From positions 1 through 64,000 of the forward strand of contig JANXOP010000395.1 of the NCBI GenBank assembly GCA_025357755.1: a stretch of 64,000 nucleotides of DNA, read 5' to 3'. This DNA comes from Kofleriaceae bacterium (GTDB lineage: Bacteria > Myxococcota_A > Polyangia > Haliangiales > Haliangiaceae). Of this stretch, positions 34,838 through 45,500 are shown one piece after another. Numbering within the stretch: position 1 is the first letter of the stretch; each line of letters begins with the position of its first letter. Under the pieces are notes generated by a model that had not been told where the DNA came from, ran no database searches, and saw only the letters and a list, made by a program, of their open reading frames with translations. A program made the translations under genes and the position numbers.

Positions 34838-35963
34838 TGGTGGTGGCTGCTCCCTTCTCGGACGGAGTCCACGAGCGCTCGGCACTTCCCGAGACGCCGC
34901 GGAACAGTAGTGCAAAATCGGAAGGGCTCGTCGAGTGCTTCATGGCCTCGTCGTAGGTGACGAGGCGTTGCTTCACGAGCGCTGCGAGACTCTGGTCGAA
35001 CGAGACCATGCCGTACGGGTGGAGTCCTTCGGCGATCGCGTCTTTGATCTCGCGCGTGCGGACCGGGTCCTCGATCATCTCGCGAACCCGCTCGGTGTTC
35101 ACCATGATCTCGAGTGCGGGGACCATGCCCTTGCCATCGGCGCGCGGCAGCAGGCGCTGCGAGACGACGCCCTTCAACACGCTCGCGAGCGTGAGCCGGG
35201 CTTGTTGCTGCTGATGCGTGGGGAACATCGAGATGATGCGCGAGACGGTCTCCGTCGCATCGACCGTGTGGAGCGTCGAGAGCACGAGGTGACCGGTTTC
35301 GGCCGCGGTCATCGCGATCTGCGCGGTCTCGAAGTCGCGCATCTCGCCGACGAGGATCACGTCGGGATCTTGGCGAAGCGCGGCGCGTAACGCGCGCGCG
35401 AACGACATCGTATCGAACCCGATCTCGCGCTGGTTCAACACCGAGCGCTTGTCGCGGAACGTGTATTCGATCGGGTCCTCGATCGTGACGATGTGATAGG
35501 CCTCTTGCGTGTTGACGTAATCGATCATCGCCGCGAGCGTGGTCGACTTGCCCGAGCCGGTCGCGCCCGTGATCAGGATGACGCCACGGTTGTGGTTCAT
35601 CAGATCGAGGACCGCTTGTGGCAGGTTGAGGCTCTGGAACGGCGGCACCTCGGGCGGGATGAGCCGCATGACCATGCCGATCGAGCCGCGCTGCTGGAAC
35701 ATGTTCACGCGGTACCGCACGCCATCGGGGGTGCCGTACGCGAGATCGATATCGAGGTTAGTCTCGAAGTCCTCGCGTTGGCGGTCGTTCATCATATGGA
35801 CGGCGAACTGCGCGATCGCTTCACGGGTCAACGCCGGCACATCGCGCACGGTTCGAAGGTCGCCCTTGATCCGGAAGATGGGCGGGAGCCCAGCCTTCAG
35901 ATGGACGTCGGAGGCCCCGAGCTGACGAGCCGCCGTCAGCACCCGATCGAGGATCTGACTCAT
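34803..35963 (-). CDS. pilT: PilT retraction ATPase, canonical copy
   Basis: Type IV pilus retraction motor, a cytoplasmic hexameric ATPase that removes pilin subunits and drives twitching-type motility. Both halves of the family are intact: N-domain ASDVHLKAGLPP, Walker A GATGSGKST, Asp box HIVTIEDPIEY, Walker B DVILVGEMRD, and a complete His box (ETGHLVLSTLHTVDATE), unlike the pair at 3205-6044. 386 aa, slightly long, with a disordered tail after residue 355. The tail-coding end overlaps the start of the beta-barrel gene, suggesting coupled expression. No pil structural genes are adjacent. Confidence 0.92.
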   Translation of the reverse strand: MSQILDRVLTAARQLGASDVHLKAGLPPIFRIKGDLRTVRDVPALTREAIAQFAVHMMNDRQREDFETNLDIDLAYGTPDGVRYRVNMFQQRGSIGMVMRLIPPEVPPFQSLNLPQAVLDLMNHNRGVILITGATGSGKSTTLAAMIDYVNTQEAYHIVTIEDPIEYTFRDKRSVLNQREIGFDTMSFARALRAALRQDPDVILVGEMRDFETAQIAMTAAETGHLVLSTLHTVDATETVSRIISMFPTHQQQQARLTLASVLKGVVSQRLLPRADGKGMVPALEIMVNTERVREMIEDPVRTREIKDAIAEGLHPYGMVSFDQSLAALVKQRLVTYDEAMKHSTSPSDFALLFRGVSGSAERSWTPSEKGAATTNDDFEIEHFEK

Positions 35964-36054
35964 TCCCAGGATCTAAGTTAACACACCAAGTCGTCTCGAT
36001 CCCGCGTCGTCGATTCGTCGAATCGGTCGAACGTGAGTTACGCTCTCCAGCGGG

Positions 36055-37104
36055 ATGCATTGCCCGAGCTGCGGCACCGAGAATGTGCCGGATTCCCGGT
36101 TCTGCGGCACATGTGGCGCGAAACTAACGCCCGCTGTCGTCAGTCGAGTTGCGCCTACAGCGAAGATCCCCGACGACGCGCCATTTCCGCCGCCGGTCGG
36201 TGACGGATCGCGACCTTCATCGCTAGCGCCTCATAACAATTACAATTCGGGACCTCCGAGCATTCCGCCGAATGCGAACTACCAGGCGCAGCCGGCGAGC
36301 ATCCCGCCGAATACCTATATAGCGCCGCAGTACGGCACGGGTCCGGCGAGTGTCCCACCGCAAAATCATGGACCGGCGACGCCTCACCTGCATGCCGACC
36401 CGCGGCCCGCGAGCATCCCGCCGAATGCCTATCGAGCCCCGGGCTACGCGCGCGAACCTTCGGTCTCGATGCCCGTGCCCGCGTCGTCGCGCTGGGGCTT
36501 GATCCTGTTCTTGTTGGTGCTCGACGTCGGGCTCGCCAGTGCCGGCGCGTGGCTGTTGCAAAAAGGGCTCGCGAAGCCCGAAACAGCGACGGAACCGCGC
36601 GACCCGAAAGCCACGCCTGCAAGTGCGGCGAGCGTCGGCAGCTCGGCCGCTGTGACGGCCGCCGCACCGCAACCCGGGCTCGCCGCCAGCGTCACCGCGA
36701 TCGCGCAGACCGCGCCCGCCGACACCGCACCCGCGCCGGTGCCGCCGGTGCCGCCCGTGCCGCCCGTGATCGCAAAAAAGCCGGTCGCGAAGGCCAAGGG
36801 CGGATCGCCCGAAGACCCCTACGACGCGAAGGCGGCGCTGCCCGGAGAGGTCGAGCTCGCCTCGGCGCGCTCGAAGGACGACCTCGCGAAGTGTCAGACC
36901 ACCGAGGAGGACGCTCCGCACGGACGGATCGACATCGCCTTCACGATCGAGCACGACGGCAGCGTCGCCCGGGTCAATGCGACCAAGGACACCACCGGCT
37001 CGCGGACGCTGGCCCCCTGCCTGATCTCCGTGATCCGGCAATGGGCGTTCGCGAGCCACCCTGCGAACTCCACCAATTTCGTGCGGCCGTTCATCTATAA
37101 CTAA
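36055..37104 (+). CDS. Zinc-ribbon/transmembrane protein with AgmX/PglI-type C-domain
   Basis: 349 aa. The N-terminus is a zinc ribbon: CPSCGTEN and FCGTCGAK give four Cys. Residues 30-140 are Pro/Ser/Asn-rich with three or four PxSIPPN repeats. One transmembrane helix sits at about 147-167 (WGLILFLLVLDVGLASAGAW). A second Pro/Ala linker (PVPPVPPVPPV) follows. The C-terminal domain (about 265-349) is TonB-C/AgmX-like: CQTTEEDAPHGRIDIAFTIE, then CLISVIRQWAF. Such proteins occur in myxobacterial gliding and glycan export systems; the topology puts the zinc ribbon in the cytoplasm and the C-domain outside. The tandem-REC gene starts 8 nt later, so an operon is likely. Confidence 0.82.
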   Translation: MHCPSCGTENVPDSRFCGTCGAKLTPAVVSRVAPTAKIPDDAPFPPPVGDGSRPSSLAPHNNYNSGPPSIPPNANYQAQPASIPPNTYIAPQYGTGPASVPPQNHGPATPHLHADPRPASIPPNAYRAPGYAREPSVSMPVPASSRWGLILFLLVLDVGLASAGAWLLQKGLAKPETATEPRDPKATPASAASVGSSAAVTAAAPQPGLAASVTAIAQTAPADTAPAPVPPVPPVPPVIAKKPVAKAKGGSPEDPYDAKAALPGEVELASARSKDDLAKCQTTEEDAPHGRIDIAFTIEHDGSVARVNATKDTTGSRTLAPCLISVIRQWAFASHPANSTNFVRPFIYN

Positions 37105-37112
37105 GTGCGCTC

Positions 37113-38165
37113 ATGACCGAAACCTCCGGCTTCCGCAGCGTCCACTCGGGCGCGCACACTCACCTCGTCGGAGTCGAAGTCCTCGTGCTCGACGCCGACA
37201 AGGGCGTGCACGATGGCATCGCTCAGTTGCTCTCCGAAGCGAGCTTGCACGTCACCTGCGTCCAGGACGCGGCGCGCGCGCTCGCGCTGGTGGAGCGGCA
37301 ATTCTTCTCGGTCGCGCTGGTCGATATCGATACGACGACGCCGCGAGAAGGGATCGCGACGATCAGCGCGATCAAGCAGGCGTCACCGACCACGATGGTG
37401 ATCGCGATGACGCCGCGCCGCTCCTACGACGATGCGGTCGATGCGGTGCGCGCGGGCGCGGTCGATCTGATCTTGAAGGCGCCGGAATCGGTCGCGTACC
37501 TCAAGGAGCGCGTGCTCGCGGCCGCCGGCATGTCGGTCGGCAAGCGCGAGGTCGACACCGTGCTCGACGAGATTCGCGGCGTGCACGAAGAGTTCTTGCA
37601 GCGCTTCATGGAGACCGAGCGGCGTGCGATCGATCTCGCGGATCAAGTCGCGGGGCGCAACGCGCAGCACGTCCAGGAGCTCGACGAGCTCCGCGTGTTG
37701 GTGGTCGATGAAGTCGATGATTTCGTCACCGCGATCGAAGAGGCCAAGCCGAAGGGCTTCACGTTCACGCACGCCACGTCGGGTGGTGAAGGCCTGGACC
37801 GGATCAGCGGCGGCGCGTTCCACTACGCGATGGTCGCCGAGGATGTCAGCGACCTACCGGCGATGACGATCGCGCGGACGATCCGCAACCAGCATCCGGA
37901 TACGGTCGTGCTCACGTTCCTGGGCCCGGCGGAGAACGGGCACGTCGATCTGGTCGAGACCCACGGCAAACGAACGATCGTCAGCCCGTTCAAAGAAGCG
38001 AGCTCGTTGATCGCGCGCCTGGGAGACCTCGCCGAGGCCTGGCGGGCCAAGGCTCGGGAGCGCCGCTACACGACCGCATTTCGGGAGCGCCACTACGACT
38101 TTTTGCGGCGTTACGTGGAGCTGAAGACCAAGATCGATCGCGCGATCACCGACGGTCCGGGGTAG
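37113..38165 (+). CDS. Tandem receiver-domain regulator
   Basis: 350 aa, cytoplasmic. REC 1 (about 20-140) has acidic residues in VLVLDADKG, acceptor Asp in ALVDIDTTTP and Lys in DLILKAPES. A helical linker (EVDTVLDEIRGVHEEFLQRF) leads to REC 2 (about 194-305), which reads VLVVDEVDDF but has AMVAEDVSDLP at the acceptor site, so the normal Asp is doubtful. A C-terminal coiled helix (ERRYTTAFRERHYDFLRR) could dimerise. There is no DNA-binding or enzyme domain, so it is a signalling relay or adaptor. It follows the zinc-ribbon/AgmX gene by 8 nt and probably works with it. Confidence 0.82.
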   Translation: MTETSGFRSVHSGAHTHLVGVEVLVLDADKGVHDGIAQLLSEASLHVTCVQDAARALALVERQFFSVALVDIDTTTPREGIATISAIKQASPTTMVIAMTPRRSYDDAVDAVRAGAVDLILKAPESVAYLKERVLAAAGMSVGKREVDTVLDEIRGVHEEFLQRFMETERRAIDLADQVAGRNAQHVQELDELRVLVVDEVDDFVTAIEEAKPKGFTFTHATSGGEGLDRISGGAFHYAMVAEDVSDLPAMTIARTIRNQHPDTVVLTFLGPAENGHVDLVETHGKRTIVSPFKEASSLIARLGDLAEAWRAKARERRYTTAFRERHYDFLRRYVELKTKIDRAITDGPG

Positions 38166-38237
38166 CAAGTCGGGGCTGGGTCCCTCCGCCCAGCATTGGC
38201 GAAGGCGGGCGTCAGACGGTAGGGGTAAGGTCCGTCC

Positions 38238-39194
38238 GTGGCCCAGCCGCGCACGGTCGTCGTCGTCAACCCGAATTCCCAGGGCGGAAAGCTTGGGAAG
38301 CGCTGGCCCGTGCTCGCGGATACGCTGCAGCGCGCGTTTCCCTTCGACGATGTTCAGACGAATGCCCCGGGCCATGCGACCGAGCTGGTGCGCGATGCGC
38401 TGCGGGCTGGCGCCGAGCGGATCGTCGCGATCGGGGGCGACGGCACCGTCAACGAAGTGATCAACGGGTTCTTCGAGAATGGCGTCGCGATCTCGAATGC
38501 GAGCTTCGCGCTGGTCCCGTTCGGCACCGGTGGCGATTTCCGGCGCTCGATCGAGATGCCGACCGCAGCGGGTGAGGCTGCCGCAGTGATCGCGGCGAAC
38601 CACACGCGACTGATCGATGTCGGCAAGCTCGAGCTGACCCCGATGAACGGGGCGACGGATGGCTCGCGCGTCGTGCGGATGTTCGCGAACATCGCGTCGT
38701 TCGGCGTGTCGGGCGTCGTCGATCGGCTGGTCAACGAGAGCGGCAAGAAGCTCGGGCGGATGTCGTTCATGCTCGCGACCGCGCGCGCCACGTGGTCGTA
38801 CAAGAACCAGCGCGTCCAGCTGATCTTCGACGGTGACGTGCACAGCCGCGTCGAGGCCACCATCAACACGGTCGCGATCGCGAATGGCAAGTACTTCGGC
38901 GGTGCGATGAAGATCGCGCCGAACGCCGAGCTCGACGACGGCAAGTTCGATGTCGTCGCGCTGGGGGATCTGGGGTTTGCCGATCTGCTCAAGAGCGGAA
39001 CGCGGATCTACAAGGGCACGCACCTCACGATGGCCAAGGTCAGCGAGCGGCGCGCGCGCGTCGTCGAGGCCGAGCCGATCGACCCTGCCGCCGTGGTCGA
39101 GCTCGATGTCGATGGCGAGCCCCTCGGCAAGTTGCCGGCGCGATTCGAGATCGTGCCCGCGGCCGTGCGGGTCGTCGTTCCGGGCGGCCCGTAA
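38238..39194 (+). CDS. Diacylglycerol kinase/lipid kinase family protein
   Basis: YegS/DgkB/sphingosine-kinase family, 318 aa, GTG start with an AAGG Shine-Dalgarno. It should phosphorylate a diacylglycerol or related lipid using ATP. Seen: VVVVNPNSQGGKLGKR, the nucleotide/catalytic motif IGGDGTVNEVINGF, PFGTGGDFRRS, and the C-terminal beta-rich domain with LDDGKFDVVAL (Asp/Gly motif). Substrate not predictable. Its stop (TAATG) overlaps the recC start by one base, so it sits at the head of the RecBCD operon, an odd partner for a DNA-repair nuclease. It may simply be cotranscribed. Confidence 0.88.
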   Translation: MAQPRTVVVVNPNSQGGKLGKRWPVLADTLQRAFPFDDVQTNAPGHATELVRDALRAGAERIVAIGGDGTVNEVINGFFENGVAISNASFALVPFGTGGDFRRSIEMPTAAGEAAAVIAANHTRLIDVGKLELTPMNGATDGSRVVRMFANIASFGVSGVVDRLVNESGKKLGRMSFMLATARATWSYKNQRVQLIFDGDVHSRVEATINTVAIANGKYFGGAMKIAPNAELDDGKFDVVALGDLGFADLLKSGTRIYKGTHLTMAKVSERRARVVEAEPIDPAAVVELDVDGEPLGKLPARFEIVPAAVRVVVPGGP

Positions 39195-42100
39195 TGCTGC
39201 GCGCGGTCCACGGTAATCGCGTCGAGGCGTTACTCGAGGCGATGCTCGCAGCATTGCCGCCAGCCGATCCGTTCACACCCTCGACGATCGTCGTCGGTGG
39301 TCACCTCGCCGCGCGCTGGTTGAAGCGCGAGATCGCGCTGTCGCGAGGCATCGCGGCCGGCCTGGATCTCGTCACGTTCGACGCGTTCGTCGAGCGGACG
39401 TGGACGGGCCAGGATCGCGTGGCCGGCATCGATCGCGCCCAGCTCGCAGCGGCGCTGGCGTCGGTGCTCGCGGATGGGCGATACGTCGGTGGGCTCGCGC
39501 CGGTCGCGGCGTATCTCGGCGCCGCACCCGCACCGGGTGATCGCGCTGGCCCGCGGCGCGTGCAGCTCGCGGAACACCTCGCGAGGCTCGTGTGGCAGTA
39601 CACCGCGACCCGGCCGGACTGGATGGCGGCGTTCAGCGTCGGCAAGCCGCCGCCGGAGCTCGCCGAGGACGGCACCGCGCGGTGGCAAGCCGCGCTCGTC
39701 GGTGAAGCGCTCGCGAGGTTGGCGCGCGCTCACGGTTCGCCGCGCGTGCCGATTCCGATGCTGCCGTGGGCGCGGCGGCGGGCCGGGTTGCAGGCGCCGA
39801 AGCTGGCAGCACCGATCAGCGTGTTCGGGATCTCGTATCTCGTGCGCTCGCAGCTCGAGGCGTTGACCGATCTGAGCCAGCAGTCGGACGTCACGGTGTA
39901 CCTGCTCGATCCGTGCGAGCAGCTCTGGGACGACGTCTCGAGTCGCACGCGCGCGGTGGTCGGCGAGGATCCGTTGCTGTTGTCGTTGTGGGGGCGCGCC
40001 GTCCGAGACTCGCTCGGCGCGCTGGTCGAGCGCACCGGTGGCGATATCGAGGACGCGTTCGTGGCGCCGCCGATCGTGACGGGCCTCGATCAGATGCTCG
40101 CGGACGTGCGCCAGCGCAAGCCCCCCGAGGTGGTCGCGCTCTGCGACGGCGAGGTCGCGCCTCGCGCCGGGGTCGAGGTGATCGCGGCGCCGAGCGAACG
40201 TCGCGAGCTCGAGACGATCGCGGCGCGGTTTCGCGCGCACCTCGATGCCGATAAGACCCTTCGCGCGCACGATCTCGCGGTGTGGATCGCCGGCGAGCCC
40301 GAGCACTATCTCGCGCAAGCTAGCTCGGCCTTCGAAGCGGTCGGCGTGCCGTGCCATCTGATCGATGCTCCGCTCGATGATCGCGGCCGGATCGGCGAGG
40401 CCGTGCTCGCGCTGCTCGAGCTGCCGACCTGCGAGATGACCCGCAGCGACCTCCTCCGCGTGATGACCCACCCCGCGGTGCTCGCCGGTCATCCGCACGT
40501 CGACCTCGTGGACTGGGTGCGCTGGACCGAGCGGCTCGGCATCGTGCACGGCGCCGATGCGCAGGCGCATGCCGGCACCTACCTCGAACACCACAAAGAC
40601 AAGTTCCACTGGGATCAAGGCGTGCGTCGGCTCGCGCTCGGCGCGTACATGGTGGGCGCGAATCGCGGCCCGGCGAAGATCGGCGATCTCCTGGTCGCGC
40701 CCGAGGAGGTGCGGCCCGACCAGCTCGCGAGCGCGGCAACGTATGCGCTGCTCGTGCGATCGCTGTGCGCAGATGCGGCGTGGCTCGCGACGCACGAGGC
40801 AACCCTGGCACGATGGGCCGAGCTGTTCGTCGGACTCGTGGATGCATACCTGGAGCGCGGTGGTAGCGACAAGACCGGCGCCGAGACCTCGCGCGATATC
40901 GAGCGCGTGCGATCGATGCTCGCGGGGATCGCGTTCGTCGATCTCGATGCGAGGCGCGTCGGGTTTCGCGAGGCGCGCGAGCACGCGGTGCGGCGGCTGG
41001 TCGGTGCGCGCGCGGATCGTGGCGAGCCGCTCGCGGCCGGCGTGATGATCGCGCCGCTGCGCCCGCATCGCGCGGTGCCGTTCCGGATCGTCGCCGTGGT
41101 CGGCTTGGCCGAGGGCGAATTCCCGGCGCAGAACCAGCCGAGCCCGCTCGATCTGCGACGCGAGATCCGCGCCGGCGATGTCGCGCCACGCGATCGCGAT
41201 CGCCATGCATTCTTCGAGGTCGTGCTCGGCGCGCGCGAAGCGCTGTACCTGTCGTACATCGCGGCCGAGCCCAAGAGCGGCCAGGCGCTCGGGCCGTCCT
41301 CGGTCGTGATGGAGCTCGGTGACGCACTCGCGCCGTACCTCGGACAGACCTCGAGTCGCGCCGCGCTCGAAGCACTCACCGTGCGCGAGCCCTTGCATCG
41401 CTGGAGCGGCACCGAGGGGAGCGGCACCGAGAGGAGAGGCACCGAGGGGAGAGGCACCGAGGGGTTCGCGCGCGAGCGCTGGGCCGTACGCGTGCGCGAT
41501 GCGGCGCGCGCCCACCTGCGCGCGAACCAGCATCCGATCCCTGATGCCGATGGCATGCTGGCGTTGCTCGGGCATCCCACGCTCGCTCCGCTGCGCGCCG
41601 AGCTCGGCATCGTCGACATGCTGCCGCACGCGCCTGCGGCACCGGCACGGCGCCAGCTCTCGATCGCGAACCTTCGCGCGTTCCTCGAATCGCCGGTCCA
41701 GGCGTGGGCGCAAGCGGTGCTCGATCTCGACGAGCTACCGGACGACGCCGCGCTCGATCACAGCGACGAGCCGTTCCACGTCGAGCGCCCGGCGCGCGCG
41801 GTGCTGTTGCGCGAGGTGCTCGCGGCACACCTGCACGATCCGAGCGGCGACCTCGGCGGGCGGTACGACGCCGTGGTCGCGGACATGGAGCTGCGCGGGC
41901 AATTCCCCGTCGGCGTTTTCGGCGAAGCGGCGCGCGCCGTCGATCTGCGCACGCTCGCGCGCTGGCGCACCGAGCTCGGCTTGATCGAGGTCGGCGCGGC
42001 GACCCGGATCGGCTTCGGGCGATCGATGTCGGAGACCGCGGAGCTGATGCCAGCTCTCGAGCTCGAGCTCGAGCCCGGGCGCGTGATCCGGCTGGTCGGC

Positions 42101-42595
42101 TCGACCGAGATCTTGCTTCGCAAGGGAGATCGCGCGACCTCGGTCATCCCGATGATCGGCGAAGCAACCAAGACCTCGCGGCACCACCTGCGGGGCGCGC
42201 TCGATCACGTGGTGCTCGCGGCGGCTGGCATCGCGGCCAACGGGCACGAGCACATCCTGTTGCATCCGGTCGGGACCGCGCGCCGCGTGGTCCACGAGCC
42301 GTGGACGCAGACCGATGCACGCGCGTACTTGATCGAGCTCGTGCGCGACCTCCTGGATCGGTCGCACGGCTACATCCTGCCGTTCGACGTGCTGCGCCGC
42401 TCGCTCGGTGCCCGCGATCCGTGGGGGCACAGCCCGCAACGCGATCCGACCGGCGGCCTGGGCTACGGCCCGATCGCGAAGCCGTACGGGTTGGAGCTCC
42501 CCGCCGAGCTCGCGGCGTTCGCGAAGTCGCGCCTCGGCCCGCTCGCCGAGCGGATGACCGGTGACGTGTCGTTCAAAGCGGAGGATGCGCCATGA
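39194..42595 (+). CDS. recC: Exodeoxyribonuclease V gamma subunit (RecC)
   Basis: Structural, Chi-recognising subunit of RecBCD, 1133 aa. It has an SF1 helicase-like fold without working nucleotide motifs, plus an inactive nuclease-like C-terminus. Signatures: PFTPSTIVVGGHLAARWLKR at the N-terminus, GLDLVTFDAFVERTW, FGISYLVRSQLEAL, VIAAPSERRELETIAARFRA, and FRIVAVVGLAEGEFPAQNQP. Near residues 739-757 is a local insertion of GTEGRGTEG type encoded by 15-bp repeats. No Walker A is seen, as expected. The gene order recC-recB-recD with 4-nt overlaps supports the assignment. Chi sequence unknown for this lineage. Confidence 0.92.
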   Translation: MLRAVHGNRVEALLEAMLAALPPADPFTPSTIVVGGHLAARWLKREIALSRGIAAGLDLVTFDAFVERTWTGQDRVAGIDRAQLAAALASVLADGRYVGGLAPVAAYLGAAPAPGDRAGPRRVQLAEHLARLVWQYTATRPDWMAAFSVGKPPPELAEDGTARWQAALVGEALARLARAHGSPRVPIPMLPWARRRAGLQAPKLAAPISVFGISYLVRSQLEALTDLSQQSDVTVYLLDPCEQLWDDVSSRTRAVVGEDPLLLSLWGRAVRDSLGALVERTGGDIEDAFVAPPIVTGLDQMLADVRQRKPPEVVALCDGEVAPRAGVEVIAAPSERRELETIAARFRAHLDADKTLRAHDLAVWIAGEPEHYLAQASSAFEAVGVPCHLIDAPLDDRGRIGEAVLALLELPTCEMTRSDLLRVMTHPAVLAGHPHVDLVDWVRWTERLGIVHGADAQAHAGTYLEHHKDKFHWDQGVRRLALGAYMVGANRGPAKIGDLLVAPEEVRPDQLASAATYALLVRSLCADAAWLATHEATLARWAELFVGLVDAYLERGGSDKTGAETSRDIERVRSMLAGIAFVDLDARRVGFREAREHAVRRLVGARADRGEPLAAGVMIAPLRPHRAVPFRIVAVVGLAEGEFPAQNQPSPLDLRREIRAGDVAPRDRDRHAFFEVVLGAREALYLSYIAAEPKSGQALGPSSVVMELGDALAPYLGQTSSRAALEALTVREPLHRWSGTEGSGTERRGTEGRGTEGFARERWAVRVRDAARAHLRANQHPIPDADGMLALLGHPTLAPLRAELGIVDMLPHAPAAPARRQLSIANLRAFLESPVQAWAQAVLDLDELPDDAALDHSDEPFHVERPARAVLLREVLAAHLHDPSGDLGGRYDAVVADMELRGQFPVGVFGEAARAVDLRTLARWRTELGLIEVGAATRIGFGRSMSETAELMPALELELEPGRVIRLVGSTEILLRKGDRATSVIPMIGEATKTSRHHLRGALDHVVLAAAGIAANGHEHILLHPVGTARRVVHEPWTQTDARAYLIELVRDLLDRSHGYILPFDVLRRSLGARDPWGHSPQRDPTGGLGYGPIAKPYGLELPAELAAFAKSRLGPLAERMTGDVSFKAEDAP

Positions 42596-45500
42596 CCAAG
42601 GTCGCGCGCCCGGCGTCGCTGCCCGCGACCACCGATCGGTTCGTCGTCGTCGAGGCGTCGGCCGGTACCGGCAAGACGTACTTCCTCGAGCATCGCGTCG
42701 TCGATCTCGTCCTCGCCGGTGCCGAGCTCGGCCAGATCCTGCTCGTCACGTTCACCGACAAGGCGGTCGCCGAGTTGCGCTTGCGGATCCGCGATCTGCT
42801 CGACCGGCTCGCACGCACCCCGAGCGTGAGCGACGCGAGCGATGCGCCCACCACGTGGGAGATCGACGACGCCGCGCGCAAGCGGCTGCGCGACGCGGTC
42901 ACCGCATTCGACTACGCACCGATCTTCACGATCCACGGCTTTTGCTATCGCGTGCTCGTCGAGGACGCGTTCGCGGCGCAACGCTTGTTCGAGCAGACCC
43001 AGGTCGCCGACGAGGTCGCCTTCGATGCGGCGTTCACGGCGCTCTTGCGCGAGAAGTTCGCGAACATCGCGCCCGATCGCGATCTCCTCGCCGCGTATCT
43101 CACGCGCGGCGATACCGTCGACAAGTTGCGCACGTTGCTGCTCGCATGCGCGCGCAAAGACGCCCCGCCGCGGATCGCGTACACGCCGGATGCCGCCGCG
43201 CAGCTCGGGCTCGCCCTGCGCACGGTGTTCGGCACGCCGGCTGCGCGCGAGGCGCTGATCGACAAGGTCGCATTCAAGGGCAACGACAAGCGCAACGGCC
43301 CGAACTGGGTCGAACAGATCGGGCAGGCCGTCGAGGAATGGGATGGTTCGGCCGCGAGCGTGTTCGCGTTGTGCGATGCGATCCGCAAGAACAAGAAGAC
43401 CGAGCCCGGCGACAAGTTGCTCGCACGCGTCGTGAAGGTGCCCCAGCTCGCGCCGATCGCGATGGTGTTGAAGAGCGCGCTCGCGATGACCTCGCTCGAC
43501 GAAGTGGTCGCGGCCGTGATGCTGCCGCAAGTGCTCGAGCGGATCAGCAGCGACAAGGCCGAGAACGGCATGTTCGACTACAACGACATGCTCTCGCTCG
43601 TGCGCGAGGCGCTGCACGGCCCGCGCGGTGGCGACCTCGCACAGCGGCTGCGCGAGCGCACGCCGTGGGTGATGATCGACGAGTTCCAGGACACCGATCC
43701 CGTGCAGTGGGACATCTTCCGCACGGTCTGGATGGACGATGCGGCGAAGGGCCTCACGATCGTCGGCGATCCGAAGCAGGCGATCTATGGATTTCGCGGC
43801 GCGGACGTCGCGACGTACATCGGCGCGCGCGACGAGCTGCTCGCGAACGGCGCGACCCGCGTCGATCTCGACGTCAACCGGCGCTCGACCGCGCCCATGG
43901 TCGAGGCGGTCAACAAGATCCTGCTCGCGGATGGGATCTCGCCGCTGCTGGATCAGGCGATCCGCTACGACCACCCGGTCTCGGCGACGGGCGAGATCGA
44001 GATGAGCGGCTCGCGGCCGCCGATCACGGTGTTCCAGTTGACCGGTCAAGGGCGGCGCGAGGAGAGCCGGCAGGCGCTGGCGATGGCGATCGGGCTCGAG
44101 ATCGAAGCGCTGCGCACCACGCCACCGGTGTGGACGAGCCGCGGGACCCAACCCGCGTTCACGCTCGGTCACTGCATGGTCTTGACCCGCACCAATAGCG
44201 ACAGCGATGGCGTCGCGCAGGCTCTGCGCGCGCGTGGCCTCGCGTGTGCGCTCGTCGAAGGCGACCGGCTGTTCGAGACCCGCGAGGCGCACGAGCTCGC
44301 GGATGTCCTCGCGGCGGTCGCGGCACCGCGCGATCGCTCGGCGCGGATGCGCGCATTGCGGACGCGCTACTTCGATGTCCCGTGGACGGACCTCATGCGC
44401 GTCGTCGATGCGCCGGATCACCATCCGCTGATCGCGCGCCTGTTCGATTGGGCGGCGCTCGCGAGCCGGCGCGCGTACGAGGCCCTGTTCCGTCGCCTGG
44501 TCGAAGACAGTCGCTACACCGAGCGGGCCCTCGTGCTCGGCGGCGGCGAGCGCGCGGTGATCAATACGTGGCACCTGCTCGAGCTGTTGCTCGAAGAGGT
44601 CGCGCGTGCGCGCTGCGATCTGCACGAGCTCGTCACGCAACTGCGGCGATGGATCACCGATGGCAGCGAGCTGCCCGATGATCGCGATGTCCAGCGCGCC
44701 GAGACCGATAGCGATGCGGTGCGGATCCTGACCGTGCACAAGGCGAAGGGCCTCGAGGCACCGTACGTGTTCTTGTACGGCGCGGCGAGCCCTCCGCGCG
44801 CGTCGTCGGTCCACACCGTGCGCGAAGCCTCGGGGCGGACGCTCGTCGTCGGTCCGCAAGACGAGTCGATCCAGAAGCAGCTCGTCGCCGATGCCGATGC
44901 CGAGAACCAGCGGCTCGCGTACGTCGCGCTCACGCGGGCGAAGGTCCGGATGTACGTGCCACGGTATCCCGACGATACGGTCGATCCGCGCTCGATGTAC
45001 TGGTCGATCCAGCGCTGCATGGCGCCGCTCGCGCTGCGCAAAGATCCGCTGTTCGAGCTCCGAGATGTCGCGCTCGGCACGCCACCCGCACCTGCCGCAC
45101 CCCCGGATGCGCTGGCAGGGTTCGAACCGCCCGTGCCGCCCGTGGTGAACGAGCTCGTACCGATCCAAGGTGCGCGCGCCGGGCTCGCGATGCTGTCCTA
45201 CACGCGCCTCGGCAAGGAGCTCGATGCCGCGGCGATCGAGCCGGGCGAGCTGCCCGTCGCGATCGATCCAGCCGAGTTCGATGCCGAGCCTGCGAGCCAC
45301 ATCGTCGTCGGGTTCGACGAGCTGCCTCCCGGGATCGATTCCGGCCTCTTGCTCCACGATCTGCTCGAGCAAGCCGATCTCGCGCTCGCCAAGAGGCTGC
45401 CGCTGCTCGCGTGGGCTGCGGAGCCGAGCGTGATCGAGATGATCGAGAGCTGCGCGCGCGAGCGTGGCATCCCGCCGATGTTCCACGCCCACGCGGCGCG

